Below are positions 8,051 through 16,611 of a stretch of 64,000 bases of DNA, one piece after another; within the stretch, counting starts at the first letter, position 1; each line of letters starts with the position of its first letter. The notes beneath the pieces are model-generated. The model did not search any database. It had not been told where the DNA came from and was given only the letters and a program-made list of their open reading frames with translations. Source of the stretch: Oryzomonas sp. (GTDB lineage Bacteria; Desulfobacterota; Desulfuromonadia; Geobacterales; Pseudopelobacteraceae); NCBI GenBank assembly GCA_031292255.1, contig JARLHN010000021.1, forward strand, positions 1-64,000. The letters run 5' to 3'. The position numbers and the translations under genes are program-made.

Positions 8051-8121
8051 GTTTTCGGGATAGTTCCGTGGAAACCGGAGAGTTCACCACTCCGTGCTGG
8101 AGCTCAAAAATCGGCAATCGT

Positions 8122-9246
8122 ATGAAAATAGCCTTCTGTAGCGACATAAGCCAGTTTCACCAAGACCTTCTCCGCGATCGCGCATGGTCGCAGAATTTTT
8201 TGGGATCGGCCTGGGTGACCAGCCTTTACGAGCGACAAACGGAGTTGGGGATTGAATTAGCATCCGGAGATGTCGCGCTGCAACGGGTTAAGTCGGGGCA
8301 ATGGCGAGCGGACGAGGTACAAGTGATCCAGGAGATGGATGCACGCCATGGCCGGGAGCTGTGCCGCCTTGGTTCGGTGCCATCCGTCCTTGTGATGCTC
8401 GAATCACCACTAGTGGCATACCGCAGCGTTGACCACCTTATGCGATCGGATGTCACGTTCGCCCACTGCGTCGGACCGCAAGCAATTTTTGCCCATGCGC
8501 AAGCGCTGCGCCAGTCTCGCCATTGGCGGCTTTCTTTTCCCAGCTATTGGCGCGATCAGCTACCCATTCCGCAGCCGTGGGCACAGCGCAAACACGCTGT
8601 ACTGGTGGCGGCAAACAAATATTGGCGCGAACGCAAGTGGGCGGCGGCACGCAATGCCAATGACGCTTTTCGCGCTCTTAAAAAAACACTCCGGCAACAT
8701 TTTTCCGCGACGTACCAGTCCTGCCGACTGTTGCAGTTGCATGATGCGCGACTCGACCTGCTGCAGGTTCTTGGTGTCCATGATAAAATCGAGGTTTTTG
8801 GGCGAGGCTGGAACGACACCGGAAATATGCCGCCACACCAGGCTGCGAGACTTGCCGGGATTCATTCGGTGTTCAAGGGGGCATGTGACAACAAGCATGA
8901 GCTTTTAAGCCTCTACAAATTCACGATTGCATTTGAGAATACGGCATATCCCGGCTACGTGACCGAAAAAATTATCGATGCAATGGTGGCTGCATCCGTG
9001 CCCCTGTACCTGGGGGCTCCGGACATTGTTGAACAGGTGCCTACCGAAGCCTTTGTCAATGTGCGTGCATTCCGTTCAGTTGATACACTGGCTGAATATA
9101 TGGAGCAGATGACCGACACCGAGGCGACGGCAATAATAGATGCGGGGCAAACATTTTTGCGATCTTCATTCGGCCAACGACATACCTACGAGGGGTTCGG
9201 TGAATGGATAGTGTCGCTTGTCATGGGAAAAGAACCGGACGAATGA
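8122..9246 (+). CDS. GT10 fucosyltransferase-like protein
   Basis: About 374 residues. The C-terminal half contains KFTIAFENTAYPGYVTEKII followed by DAMVAASVPLYLGAPDIVE. This is the signature of alpha-1,3/1,4-fucosyltransferases of family GT10, which use GDP-fucose or a similar donor. The N-terminal acceptor domain is divergent. The start at 8122 (MKIAFCSDI) is preferred because it opens the first beta strand. A GTG at 8068 would add 18 residues, and neither has a strong ribosome site. The stop overlaps the next gene's ATG (ATGA). The donor sugar is uncertain, since no GDP-fucose genes are visible here. Confidence 0.75.
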   Translation: MKIAFCSDISQFHQDLLRDRAWSQNFLGSAWVTSLYERQTELGIELASGDVALQRVKSGQWRADEVQVIQEMDARHGRELCRLGSVPSVLVMLESPLVAYRSVDHLMRSDVTFAHCVGPQAIFAHAQALRQSRHWRLSFPSYWRDQLPIPQPWAQRKHAVLVAANKYWRERKWAAARNANDAFRALKKTLRQHFSATYQSCRLLQLHDARLDLLQVLGVHDKIEVFGRGWNDTGNMPPHQAARLAGIHSVFKGACDNKHELLSLYKFTIAFENTAYPGYVTEKIIDAMVAASVPLYLGAPDIVEQVPTEAFVNVRAFRSVDTLAEYMEQMTDTEATAIIDAGQTFLRSSFGQRHTYEGFGEWIVSLVMGKEPDE

Positions 9247-10220
9247 GCGGGAGTCAGCCAATCGCCATTGAGATTCTGGTGCTTACATACAATCGAGCGC
9301 CGCTTATCGGAGCAACGCTCGAATCATTGCTGAACCAGGTACACCCCGCTAGCCGCATCTGCGTGCTTGACAATGGAAGCACCGACGACACGGCGAAGGT
9401 GGTGCGATCGTTTGCAGGGCGGGGTATCGAACTATTTTCCCGGGCATCGAATGATCCGCGTGCCTGCTGGCCGGAACTGCAAGCCATGGCCCAAGGGCCA
9501 TGGACCATGCTGTTTCATGATGATGATCTGCTGCATCCGAACTATCTGCGTGATGTGTCTGCAGCGCTTGCCCGCGAGCAACACGCCACCGTGGCGGTGT
9601 CGGCCATGCGCGTGTACCGGGAACCGGAAGGCGCGGTATGGGCTCCTGTTCGCGGGGGTCATTATCACATGCTCACCGGACAACAACTGGCTACGCGCCT
9701 GTACGGTGGGTTTCCAATGCCATTTTGCTCGGCTGTCTATCGAACCGATGTGCTGAAGCGAGGGACCTGCCACTTTGAAAAATTCGGCAAGATTGTTGAT
9801 CGCCCTTTCGTGATCGACGCCGCTTTGGCAGGCGGCGCAGTAGTCATGCTTGATCCGTACGTCAAATACCGGGTTCATGCGAACCAGGACAGTGCCGACC
9901 AATCCACCGGGCCATTTCTTTCGGAAGTATTCGCGCTACAGTGCTACTACCGCAACATACTGGGGGAGCGATTGAGCGACTCCTCCGGACGTGTCTTTCT
10001 GCGCCGGAATTACCGTAATCTGTTGGGGGAGTTTACTCGACTGAATCGCAATCCTTCTGCTCCCATCTCGCAGGATGATTTTTTTCGCAAAGCACTGGAG
10101 GCAAAAGCAGCATCGACCTGGTCGCTCCGCTGCGGCGCTTGGTATGCTGCCCTGACTGAAGTTCCGCGACGGATTGAGCGGGGAGTCAAGACATTTTTTC
10201 GCAAGGGCGCATCCAACTGA
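9243..10220 (+). CDS. family 2 glycosyltransferase
   Basis: The 325-residue product has a GT-A fold: IEILVLTYNRAPLIGATLESLLNQ at the N-terminus, VLDNGSTDDT for the nucleotide, and FHDDDLLHPNYL near residue 90 as the metal-binding DXD motif. It should add a sugar during LPS core or O-chain synthesis in the cytoplasm. The start is the ATG at 9243, which overlaps the previous stop (ATGA) and implies translational coupling. The longer frame from 9204 would overlap the upstream gene needlessly. The C-terminal 80 residues are basic and may contact the membrane. Confidence 0.8.
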   Translation: MSGSQPIAIEILVLTYNRAPLIGATLESLLNQVHPASRICVLDNGSTDDTAKVVRSFAGRGIELFSRASNDPRACWPELQAMAQGPWTMLFHDDDLLHPNYLRDVSAALAREQHATVAVSAMRVYREPEGAVWAPVRGGHYHMLTGQQLATRLYGGFPMPFCSAVYRTDVLKRGTCHFEKFGKIVDRPFVIDAALAGGAVVMLDPYVKYRVHANQDSADQSTGPFLSEVFALQCYYRNILGERLSDSSGRVFLRRNYRNLLGEFTRLNRNPSAPISQDDFFRKALEAKAASTWSLRCGAWYAALTEVPRRIERGVKTFFRKGASN

Positions 10221-10288
10221 ACGATTCCCTGCCCCACGGCCACCGGAATAATATGAATTAAACCATCTTTTGGCAAAATGGAGTGTTT

Positions 10289-10993
10289 ATGAAGTTACCT
10301 GAACTTATTTGGCGACTTTCCTCTGGAGGATACAGGTTGCATCGTTTCTTCAACCGGATGAAGGTCAACAGGCTAAAGCCCAAAAAATCCATCGTAAACC
10401 TGCATCTGCTGAAAAAGATGAAAGCAAGAAGGCTGCTCGCCAAGTCCGACAAGCTCCACTTGGGGTGCGGCACCACCCACTTGGAAGGTTTTATCAACAT
10501 TGATGCCGTGCTTACTCCTGCTCTTGATTTCCGCTGCCGACTGAACAAACTGTCTGATTTTTTCCCGGAGAACTCCCTATCGGAGATCTACATCTGCCAC
10601 ACTCTCGAGCATTTGCCATCGCGCTTTTTGTCACTTTATCTCAAGCAATTTCATGGGCTCCTGAAAACAGGCGGGCTGCTGCGCATCTCAGTGCCTGATA
10701 TTGAAAAGTGCCTGATCGTATCAAGAAAGCAGCAATGGACGGACAAACAGATTGATTGGCTGCAAGGCATGGTTGGAGGAGCGCAAGACCACAAATACAA
10801 CTATCACACGATTTTTTTCTGGCCTGAATACCTAAAACGAAAACTTGAGCAAGCAGGGTTTGCCAATATCGAAGAATACCCATTAACGCCGCATTTTGCC
10901 GGAGATGATGTCAGAGACGCCAGCAACGTTGCAGGGTTTGAGCTGTATGGAATGGGGATAAGCCTGAACATGAAGGGCGAGAAATTATTATAA
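10289..10993 (+). CDS. SAM-dependent methyltransferase (class I)
   Basis: The 234-residue protein has the SAM-binding motif LHLGCGTTHLEGFINIDAV near residue 58, CHTLEHLP near 107 (post-II region) and LLKTGGLLRISVPDIEKC, a typical type-11 methyltransferase layout. It carries an unusually basic N-terminus (RLHRFFNRMKVNRLKPKKS). The ATG at 10289 has GGAG at 6 nt and is preferred to the GTG two codons upstream. It is last in the plus-strand LPS island and ends 7 bp before a convergent heptosyltransferase gene. The substrate is probably a sugar of the LPS, by context only. Confidence 0.75.
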   Translation: MKLPELIWRLSSGGYRLHRFFNRMKVNRLKPKKSIVNLHLLKKMKARRLLAKSDKLHLGCGTTHLEGFINIDAVLTPALDFRCRLNKLSDFFPENSLSEIYICHTLEHLPSRFLSLYLKQFHGLLKTGGLLRISVPDIEKCLIVSRKQQWTDKQIDWLQGMVGGAQDHKYNYHTIFFWPEYLKRKLEQAGFANIEEYPLTPHFAGDDVRDASNVAGFELYGMGISLNMKGEKLL

Positions 10994-11000
10994 TATCTTC

Positions 11001-12095
11001 TCACTCTGTCGCGGCACAAGAGCAGCCTGAAGATATCAGCACCTTATCGATTTGTGAAATAACCGTGTCCACGCTCAGCTCTTCGAGACATTTGCTCCGC
11101 TGAGAATCGTTACACCCCATCCTGCGACACGGAACACACTCCATCGCAGGGCAGACAATGCTGTGCATATCATTGGCAAGCCGCCAGTCGCGCCAATCCG
11201 AGGGGCCATGGATCGTTACCGTCGGCGTCCCGAGCGCTGCGGCGACGTGGGGCGCGGCACTGTCCACGCCTATGTGGAGCGAGCTCATGGAAATGATTGC
11301 CGCCAGTTCCCCCAGGGTGGTCTTTCCGGCCATATTCAAGGCGTATTCTTCACGGCCCCTGACGATCTCCCCGGCAGCCGCCTCCTCTTCGGGAGAGCCA
11401 ATAAAAACTGTGCTGATCCGGTGTATTGACCAAAGCCAGTCAACAACCTCCCCCCATTTTTTACTGTCCCATTCCTTGTATTTCCAACGTGAAAACGGGT
11501 TTATCGTAATCCATCGGGTATCCAAAACCAAACCGCCTTCTGTCAACAGCTCCATTGCACGTTCGTGGTCTTGCTGCGAAATATGGAGTCGCGGCACGGA
11601 GTCCCCGGTATCGATACCGATTTCACGTACGATGCGCAAAGACTGGTCTGCCCCTGGATGCACATGAGCCCCCCCAAAGGGAGGGCTGCACGGGATAGCC
11701 TTCGTTAACAGGAGGCCGTGCCAGAATTGCTTTCCGCCAACGCTTCGCCCGACCCGCGCCGTGGCGCCCGTGAGAAAAGTCAGTATCGTGCCCCGGTCTC
11801 CTGTTCTCAGGTCGATCACGAGATCGTAATGCGCCCGGCGAAGTCGGCAAATGAATCGGGCATATTCTATTACAGCTTGCCGTACCGTACCACGAACCTT
11901 GACCGATTCAACTACTTCATGAAGGTACGGATCAGCCGCCAGCAAGCTGCCAAAGGGTTTGCGCACCATAATCGAAACACGGGCCGCGGGATAGGTCTCT
12001 TTAACAGCACGGATCGTAGGGGTGGTCAGGACGACATCGCCGATATCGCCAAGTTGCACGATCAGAATATTTTCAACACCAGGCAGCATAGTCAC
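11001..12095 (-). CDS. family 9 glycosyltransferase, heptosyltransferase-like
   Basis: This third GT9 protein of the cluster is 364 residues. The N-terminus ILIVQLGDIGDVVLTTPTIRAV is the canonical first strand, and HIGVDSAAPHVAAALGTPTVTIHGP near residue 270 is the donor loop. A C-terminal Cys motif (CVPCRRMGCNDSQRSKC) follows. It likely extends the LPS inner core, perhaps as a WaaQ-type branching heptosyltransferase. The start is a GTG at 12095; an ATG two codons on (12089) is equally possible because neither has a clear ribosome site. It is the last gene of the minus-strand core run behind two GT2 genes. Confidence 0.8.
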   Translation of the reverse strand: MTMLPGVENILIVQLGDIGDVVLTTPTIRAVKETYPAARVSIMVRKPFGSLLAADPYLHEVVESVKVRGTVRQAVIEYARFICRLRRAHYDLVIDLRTGDRGTILTFLTGATARVGRSVGGKQFWHGLLLTKAIPCSPPFGGAHVHPGADQSLRIVREIGIDTGDSVPRLHISQQDHERAMELLTEGGLVLDTRWITINPFSRWKYKEWDSKKWGEVVDWLWSIHRISTVFIGSPEEEAAAGEIVRGREEYALNMAGKTTLGELAAIISMSSLHIGVDSAAPHVAAALGTPTVTIHGPSDWRDWRLANDMHSIVCPAMECVPCRRMGCNDSQRSKCLEELSVDTVISQIDKVLISSGCSCAATE

Positions 12096-12154
12096 TTTTT
12101 CTCAACATTGTCCGGCGGGGAAAGCCCATAACCGGACTGATCTTTGAAATGATA

Positions 12155-12952
12155 TTACGGCTCTTTACCATTACCCAAGGCGGCCTCTTGTGTCTTATCG
12201 ACATGCTGCCGTTCCCACAGCAGAACGTATTTCATGAATATGGTAATGGCGCTCATCACCGAAATGACGAAGCCAGGCAAACCATCGAGAAAACCCTTTT
12301 TGACGAAATAGTGCTTGATGAATCCGTGCAGGGGGTTTATGAGCAGATTATGGAATCGCACCCTGCGGCCGTCCCGTTGATACGATTGGGAGGCACTCAC
12401 CGCATAGCGCACCGTACGTTGCAGGCAGTCCTGAAAGTCCTGGAACGAAAAATGATACAGGTCACCGGTCAAGCGACCGACTTTACCGGCAGTCACGAGG
12501 CTGTCATGGGGGTCCAAACCGGTCCAACTCCCGGAGTTTCTCCGTATGAGACGAAGATTCCAATCAGGATACCATGCATGATTAATCCATTTTCCAAGAT
12601 AAATCGTTTTCCTGTTAACCTGATAACCGGTGCACTCTCCTCGTTCTATTGTACAAACAATGGATCTTTTGAGTTCAGGTGACACGACCTCGTCACAGTC
12701 GAGTGCCAGAATCCATTCGCAGGTACATTTTTCAAAGGCTGAATTTTTCTGTGCAACGTGTCCTTTCCATTGCTCTATGAATACCCTGGCCCCACAAGCC
12801 TTGGCAATTTCGGCTGTTCTGTCGGTGGACATGGAATCGACCACGATAATTTCCGTGGCAATGTCCCTGACCGCTTCAAGGCATCTTTCGATATTGCTTT
12901 CTTCATTAAATGAAATAACGGATACGGACAACGTCGGTGAACCCAAGGTCAT
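12155..12952 (-). CDS. GT2 LPS core glycosyltransferase, WaaE/LgtF-like
   Basis: The 265-residue enzyme begins LSVSVISFNEESNIERCLEAV, has IIVVDSMSTDRT for the nucleotide and ALDCDEVV as the metal-binding acidic motif. HAWYPDWNLRLIRR follows, as in beta-1,4-glucosyltransferases of the LPS inner core (WaaE, LgtF). The C-terminal 60 residues include a hydrophobic stretch (GLPGFVISVMSAITIFMKYVLL) that could anchor it to the inner membrane. The ATG at 12952 has GGAGG just upstream and replaces the longer frame. The gene follows another GT2 and precedes a heptosyltransferase. Confidence 0.82.
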   Translation of the reverse strand: MTLGSPTLSVSVISFNEESNIERCLEAVRDIATEIIVVDSMSTDRTAEIAKACGARVFIEQWKGHVAQKNSAFEKCTCEWILALDCDEVVSPELKRSIVCTIERGECTGYQVNRKTIYLGKWINHAWYPDWNLRLIRRNSGSWTGLDPHDSLVTAGKVGRLTGDLYHFSFQDFQDCLQRTVRYAVSASQSYQRDGRRVRFHNLLINPLHGFIKHYFVKKGFLDGLPGFVISVMSAITIFMKYVLLWERQHVDKTQEAALGNGKEP

Positions 12953-13041
12953 TCCTTCCTCCGGCAACATCGCAAGCATTCACGGCCTGGGCGGCGCCCC
13001 TGTCGCCCGCCTGCCATCCCTACAGGGAAATGCTGCCGGTA

Positions 13042-13935
13042 TTACACAAATATTTTTTTTGCAAAACAACAAAAACGTTTCCAGGCATAGGCAATGTCTT
13101 TCCGCGGTTCCGGCACTGCCCCCTGATAGGGGGTGCCCATCCGCAGATAAAAACGGTTGAAAAAACGGGCCGTAATCCCCCATTTTTTGAGAAAAAGGCC
13201 ATTGGCATGCTTTACCTTCTGCTTCTTCAGTTTGTTGGTGGAAACCTCAAGAAAATGATAGACCCTGCTCTTGCCGACCCCTTGAAAAACCCTGACTCCC
13301 GCCTGCCACAGCTTCATTGCAAAATCCGGATCAGAGTAAAACCCCGGATAAAATTCCGTGCTGTACCCTCCCACGCGATCCCAGATCGCGCGGTGGACGA
13401 CATTGGGCGGCCAGGAAGCACCGTTCCAGTCCGCGAAGGCAAAGGTGTCATACTGCGCCAAAAGTCGTTCCTCGGCGAAATCCACGGGAGAGCGGCCAAA
13501 TGAGTGGGGTGCTATGGCGCACTTCTTACCCACATCTTTCGGTTCGATGGCCGTAGCCGAGATAAAGAAGCTTTCGTGCCCCACCCTGCGGATCGCCTCC
13601 CACAGATGGAAATCCCAGTCGGGGCAGACATACATGTCATCGTTGAGATACACGATGTAGTCGGTTTTTGCCAAGGTATAGGCGGAGTTCACGGCTTGGC
13701 ATACCCCAACGTTGTCAGCACTGTAGGTGTGGTCAATGCCCTCCATCTCCGCCCAGTCCTTACTGCCGTCTTCGCCAACATTGATGTGCAGGACGATCTG
13801 GTGGGCAAACCTGCTATTCGTTCGGATACTCCTCACGCAGAGCCTGAGAAAATCGATATTGTTCCATGTTGGAATCAGGATGGTGAACAATGGGCTGGCA
13901 TCCTGTCCGAGCGGTTGGTCTGGAGCCATGATCAT
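13042..13935 (-). CDS. family 2 glycosyltransferase
   Basis: The 297-residue protein has the GT-A start LFTILIPTWNNIDFLRLCVRS, the NVGVCQAVNSAY segment, and YLNDDMYVCPDWD as the DXD-like metal site near residue 105. FYPGFYSDPDFAMKLWQAG near residue 215 looks like the acceptor loop. It is probably a cytoplasmic LPS core transferase. The start at 13935 is chosen because AAGGTGAT precedes it. The longer frame would run into waaF, whose stop lies 7 bp upstream. Sugar specificity cannot be read from the sequence. Confidence 0.78.
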   Translation of the reverse strand: MIMAPDQPLGQDASPLFTILIPTWNNIDFLRLCVRSIRTNSRFAHQIVLHINVGEDGSKDWAEMEGIDHTYSADNVGVCQAVNSAYTLAKTDYIVYLNDDMYVCPDWDFHLWEAIRRVGHESFFISATAIEPKDVGKKCAIAPHSFGRSPVDFAEERLLAQYDTFAFADWNGASWPPNVVHRAIWDRVGGYSTEFYPGFYSDPDFAMKLWQAGVRVFQGVGKSRVYHFLEVSTNKLKKQKVKHANGLFLKKWGITARFFNRFYLRMGTPYQGAVPEPRKDIAYAWKRFCCFAKKIFV

Positions 13936-13942
13936 AAAACTA

Positions 13943-14998
13943 TCACCTTTTGATGCATGAATGTCCCAGCTCCAGCGCCGCCGCCACCACGTCATCCGCC
14001 GTAACCGCCGTCATGCAGCGATGGTCGGTCGGGCACTCCCGCAGTTTGCAGGGGGCGCACGCCGTGTCCTTGCGGACGATGACCGCCCTATCGGTATAGG
14101 GCGCGGTGCCGGTATGGTCGGTGGGGCCGAAAATTGCCACCAGAGGGACGCCGAAGGCGGCGGCGATATGCATGGGTCCGGAATCGTTGGTCACCATGAA
14201 ATCGCTGCGCTTGATGAGCGCCATCAGTTCCCGCACGGTGGTCCTGCCCGCCATGTTGAGACAGGCCCCTCCCAGGCGCCGTTCGATGTCGGCGGCAATG
14301 TCCGCCTCGCCGGGGCTGCCGAACAGCACGATCCGTGCCCGCCATTCCTCGGCGAGCCGCCGTGCGACGTCGGCGAACCTGTCCGGATACCACCGTTTGG
14401 CCGACCCGTAGGTGGCGCCGGGATTGATGGCGATCACACGGTCGCCCGTCAGTATCCCCTCCCCTGCCAGCATGACCTCGGCGGCGCGGTCTTCAGTCGG
14501 CGTGGTGCAGAGGCGCGGTACCACATCTTCACCCGTTATGCCGAAATGGCGCACCAGGTTGAGGTAATACCGCACCTCATGTCGAAGCGGCGGCGTCACA
14601 TCCTCCGCATAGCGGTCGGTTAAGAGCAGGCTGCGGCCGTCGCTGCTTTTGCCGAGCCTGACCGGAATTCCCGCCAGCCAGGGCACCAGGGCGGAATCGA
14701 AGGAATTGGGCAGGATGATTGCCATGTCGAACGAGCGTTTGCGCAGTTCTGACGCCAACCGGAGCCTTCCCGTCACCCCGTGGTGCGCTCCTTTGCGGTC
14801 AAAGACCATGACCTTGTCTACCCAATCATGGGGTAAAAAGAGCTCCGCAACCAGGGGGTTGGCCAACACGGTAAGTTCAGCATGGGGGTAGTGCTCGCGC
14901 ACCACGCCGATAGCCGGCGTCGTCATGACGGCATCACCGATCCAGTTAACCCCGCGGATCAGGATACGGCGGACCTTGTCTTGCTCCGGAAGTGTCAC
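13943..14998 (-). CDS. waaF: lipopolysaccharide heptosyltransferase II
   Basis: The 351-residue GT9 enzyme matches WaaF in order: RILIRGVNWIGDAVMTTPAI at the N-terminus, INPGATYGSAKRWYPDRFADV near residue 180, and TNDSGPMHIAAAFGVPLVAIFGPTD near 265. It has a C-terminal Cys cluster, CAPCKLRECPTDHRC. It transfers the second L-glycero-D-manno-heptose from ADP-heptose to heptose I. It heads the core run waaF-GT2-GT2-GT9 and is separated from the upstream Trm112-like gene by a 181-bp palindromic repeat. That repeat may hold or interrupt its promoter. Confidence 0.88.
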   Translation of the reverse strand: MTLPEQDKVRRILIRGVNWIGDAVMTTPAIGVVREHYPHAELTVLANPLVAELFLPHDWVDKVMVFDRKGAHHGVTGRLRLASELRKRSFDMAIILPNSFDSALVPWLAGIPVRLGKSSDGRSLLLTDRYAEDVTPPLRHEVRYYLNLVRHFGITGEDVVPRLCTTPTEDRAAEVMLAGEGILTGDRVIAINPGATYGSAKRWYPDRFADVARRLAEEWRARIVLFGSPGEADIAADIERRLGGACLNMAGRTTVRELMALIKRSDFMVTNDSGPMHIAAAFGVPLVAIFGPTDHTGTAPYTDRAVIVRKDTACAPCKLRECPTDHRCMTAVTADDVVAAALELGHSCIKR

Positions 14999-15013
14999 GG
15001 GGTGTCCTTGCTC

Positions 15014-15194
15014 AGGAGGCTAGCAATAATAAGCTGACCAAAATTGCGCTCAGTTTTTGGTCGGATTTGGCTGTAGCGATTGAACAAAACCGCAGGCGTA
15101 GCAGGGCTACGTCGAGGATTTTGTGATTGAGCTGCGGTCAAATATGGCCGGAAGATGAGGTGCAAGATGTTCATGTTATTGTTGCTAGCCTCCT
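15014..15194. repeat. 181-bp palindromic MITE-like element, copy 1
   Basis: The ends are inverted repeats: AGGAGGCTAGCAATAATAAG at the left, and the right end reads AGGAGGCTAGCAACAATAAC on the other strand. The centre holds the hairpin GGCGTAGC-AGG-GCTACGTC. A second copy of the same length lies at 27119-27299 and a 48-bp remnant at 15413. The right end overlaps the last seven codons and the stop of the Trm112-like gene. No coding capacity is evident. Confidence 0.85.
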
Positions 15195-15371
15195 TAAGGC
15201 CGGATGCGCCACCGCTTCGGCCTCGTCCGCAAGCAGAACCGGGATACCTTCACGCACCGGATATCGCACCCCGCACGGGCGGCAGAGCAGATACCGCCCT
15301 TCGTCAAACAACGAGAGTTCACCTTTGCAGACAGGGCAGGCAAGTATGGATTGCAAATCTTCAGACAGCAT
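15171..15371 (-). CDS. Trm112-like zinc-ribbon protein (UPF0434/YcaR type)
   Basis: The 66-residue protein has LACPVCKGELSLFDEGRYLLC-RPCGVRYPVREGIPVLL, i.e. two Cys pairs (CPVC and CRPC) of a small zinc ribbon as in the YcaR/Trm112 family. The bacterial relatives commonly sit next to lpxK or kdsB in LPS clusters, as here, and their role is not firmly established. The last seven residues (RRLATIT) and the stop are encoded by the right end of the repeat at 15014-15194, so the native C-terminus has been replaced. The gene is flanked on both sides by members of the same repeat family. Confidence 0.8.
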   Translation of the reverse strand: MLSEDLQSILACPVCKGELSLFDEGRYLLCRPCGVRYPVREGIPVLLADEAEAVAHPALRRLATIT

Positions 15372-15412
15372 CGTGCACCCAGTAGTAAATTTATTTATAT
15401 TGCCACAGGCTT

Positions 15413-15460
15413 AGGAGGCTAGCAATAATAAGTTGAACAACGTTATTGTTGCTCGCCTCC
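15413..15460. repeat. 48-bp minimal copy of the same element family
   Basis: AGGAGGCTAGCAATAATAAG is followed after only a few bases by the inverted end TTATTGTTGCTCGCCTCC, so just the two terminal repeats remain. It lies between lpxK and the Trm112-like gene. Confidence 0.8.
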
Positions 15461-15470
15461 AAAGTTATTT

Positions 15471-16550
15471 TTAAAGTAAATTACTCAGCAGGACCGTCAG
15501 GGTGGTGGGGTCGTCAATGACAAGCTCAAGCCGGGCGAGCATGATCCTGTCGGCAAACTCCGGCGCACGGCCACGCAGTTTCACCCCATCCTTTTCCGTC
15601 GTCACGGCGCAGTCGGCGCCGCACGCCCGGAAGGCCGCCGTCAGGCCGGCCAGTTGGAACGGGGTATAGGCGGCATGATCGGGAAGCCGGACGGTGTGAA
15701 CAACATCCAGCCCCAAGGCGCGCAGTTCCTCGAAAAAGGGTCCCGGTTCCCCAATACCCGCAAAGGCAAGGACCTTTCTGCCCCACAGGCTATCGAAGGA
15801 TACGGCCGGCCCGCCGATCAAGGGAACGGCATCGCCCAGGCGATGGCGGGCGGAGCAGGTCGGTTTCCCCGCCAGAGGGGCAGGGACGTGACCTTGGGGA
15901 CAACGGGTGTACATGACCAGGTCGGCCCTCTGAACGGCACTCAAAGGCTCCCGCAGCAGCCCCGCCGGCAGCATCCGGCCGTTGCCGAACGGCCGGGCAC
16001 AATCTACCAGCAGGATATCCAGGTCGCGCCGGAGGCGCAGGTGCTGGAAACCATCGTCCAGCAGGAAGATATCGGGAGACAACCGCTCCATGGCCAGCAT
16101 GCCGGCCTTGTAACGGTCAGCCCCCATCACCACCATCAGGCCGGGCACCGTGGCGGCCAGCAGGTACGGTTCGTCCCCGCACTGCCCGGCATCCAGGCGA
16201 ATCGTGCGGCCATCGGCGACAATGGCTGTCTCCCCCTCCATGCTGCCGCCGTACCCCCGTGACAGGACCGCCACCTTCATTCCCCGATCAATGAGCAACC
16301 GGGCGATAAGGGCCGTGGCAGGGGTCTTGCCGGTGCCGCCAACCGTGATGTTGCCAATTGAGATCACCGGTCGGGGGAGGCGCCTGGCCGTGAGGATGCG
16401 TTTAGCGTACAGGGCGCCGCGGATAGACTGGATGCAGGCATAGACCAGGGACAAGGGAGAGAGCGCGAGGACCAGCAGGCGTCCGGAAAGCCCCGGTCGT
16501 ATTCCTGCGGCAATGCTGCGCCAGTATGTGGGAAAGAAGGTCAAATCCAT
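15471..16550 (-). CDS. lpxK: tetraacyldisaccharide 4'-kinase
   Basis: The protein is about 359 residues, with an N-terminal membrane-associated segment (PLSLVYACIQSIRGALY) and the P-loop GNITVGGTGKTPATALIARLL near residues 58-78. FLLDDGFQHLRLRRDLDILLVD follows near 155, a signature of LpxK. It phosphorylates the 4' position of the lipid A disaccharide at the inner membrane. The start is uncertain: ATG 16550 (MDLTFFPTYWRSIAAG) fits the family, while a GTG at 16580 adds ten residues, and neither has a good ribosome site. In relatives it usually follows waaA directly. Here three lipoprotein genes lie between them. Confidence 0.88.
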   Translation of the reverse strand: MDLTFFPTYWRSIAAGIRPGLSGRLLVLALSPLSLVYACIQSIRGALYAKRILTARRLPRPVISIGNITVGGTGKTPATALIARLLIDRGMKVAVLSRGYGGSMEGETAIVADGRTIRLDAGQCGDEPYLLAATVPGLMVVMGADRYKAGMLAMERLSPDIFLLDDGFQHLRLRRDLDILLVDCARPFGNGRMLPAGLLREPLSAVQRADLVMYTRCPQGHVPAPLAGKPTCSARHRLGDAVPLIGGPAVSFDSLWGRKVLAFAGIGEPGPFFEELRALGLDVVHTVRLPDHAAYTPFQLAGLTAAFRACGADCAVTTEKDGVKLRGRAPEFADRIMLARLELVIDDPTTLTVLLSNLL

Positions 16551-16611
16551 CCTGATGGACCCGTTCCCGTCCGTCACCACTCATGCCGACGGACGGGAAG
16601 GGGCGATCCGA

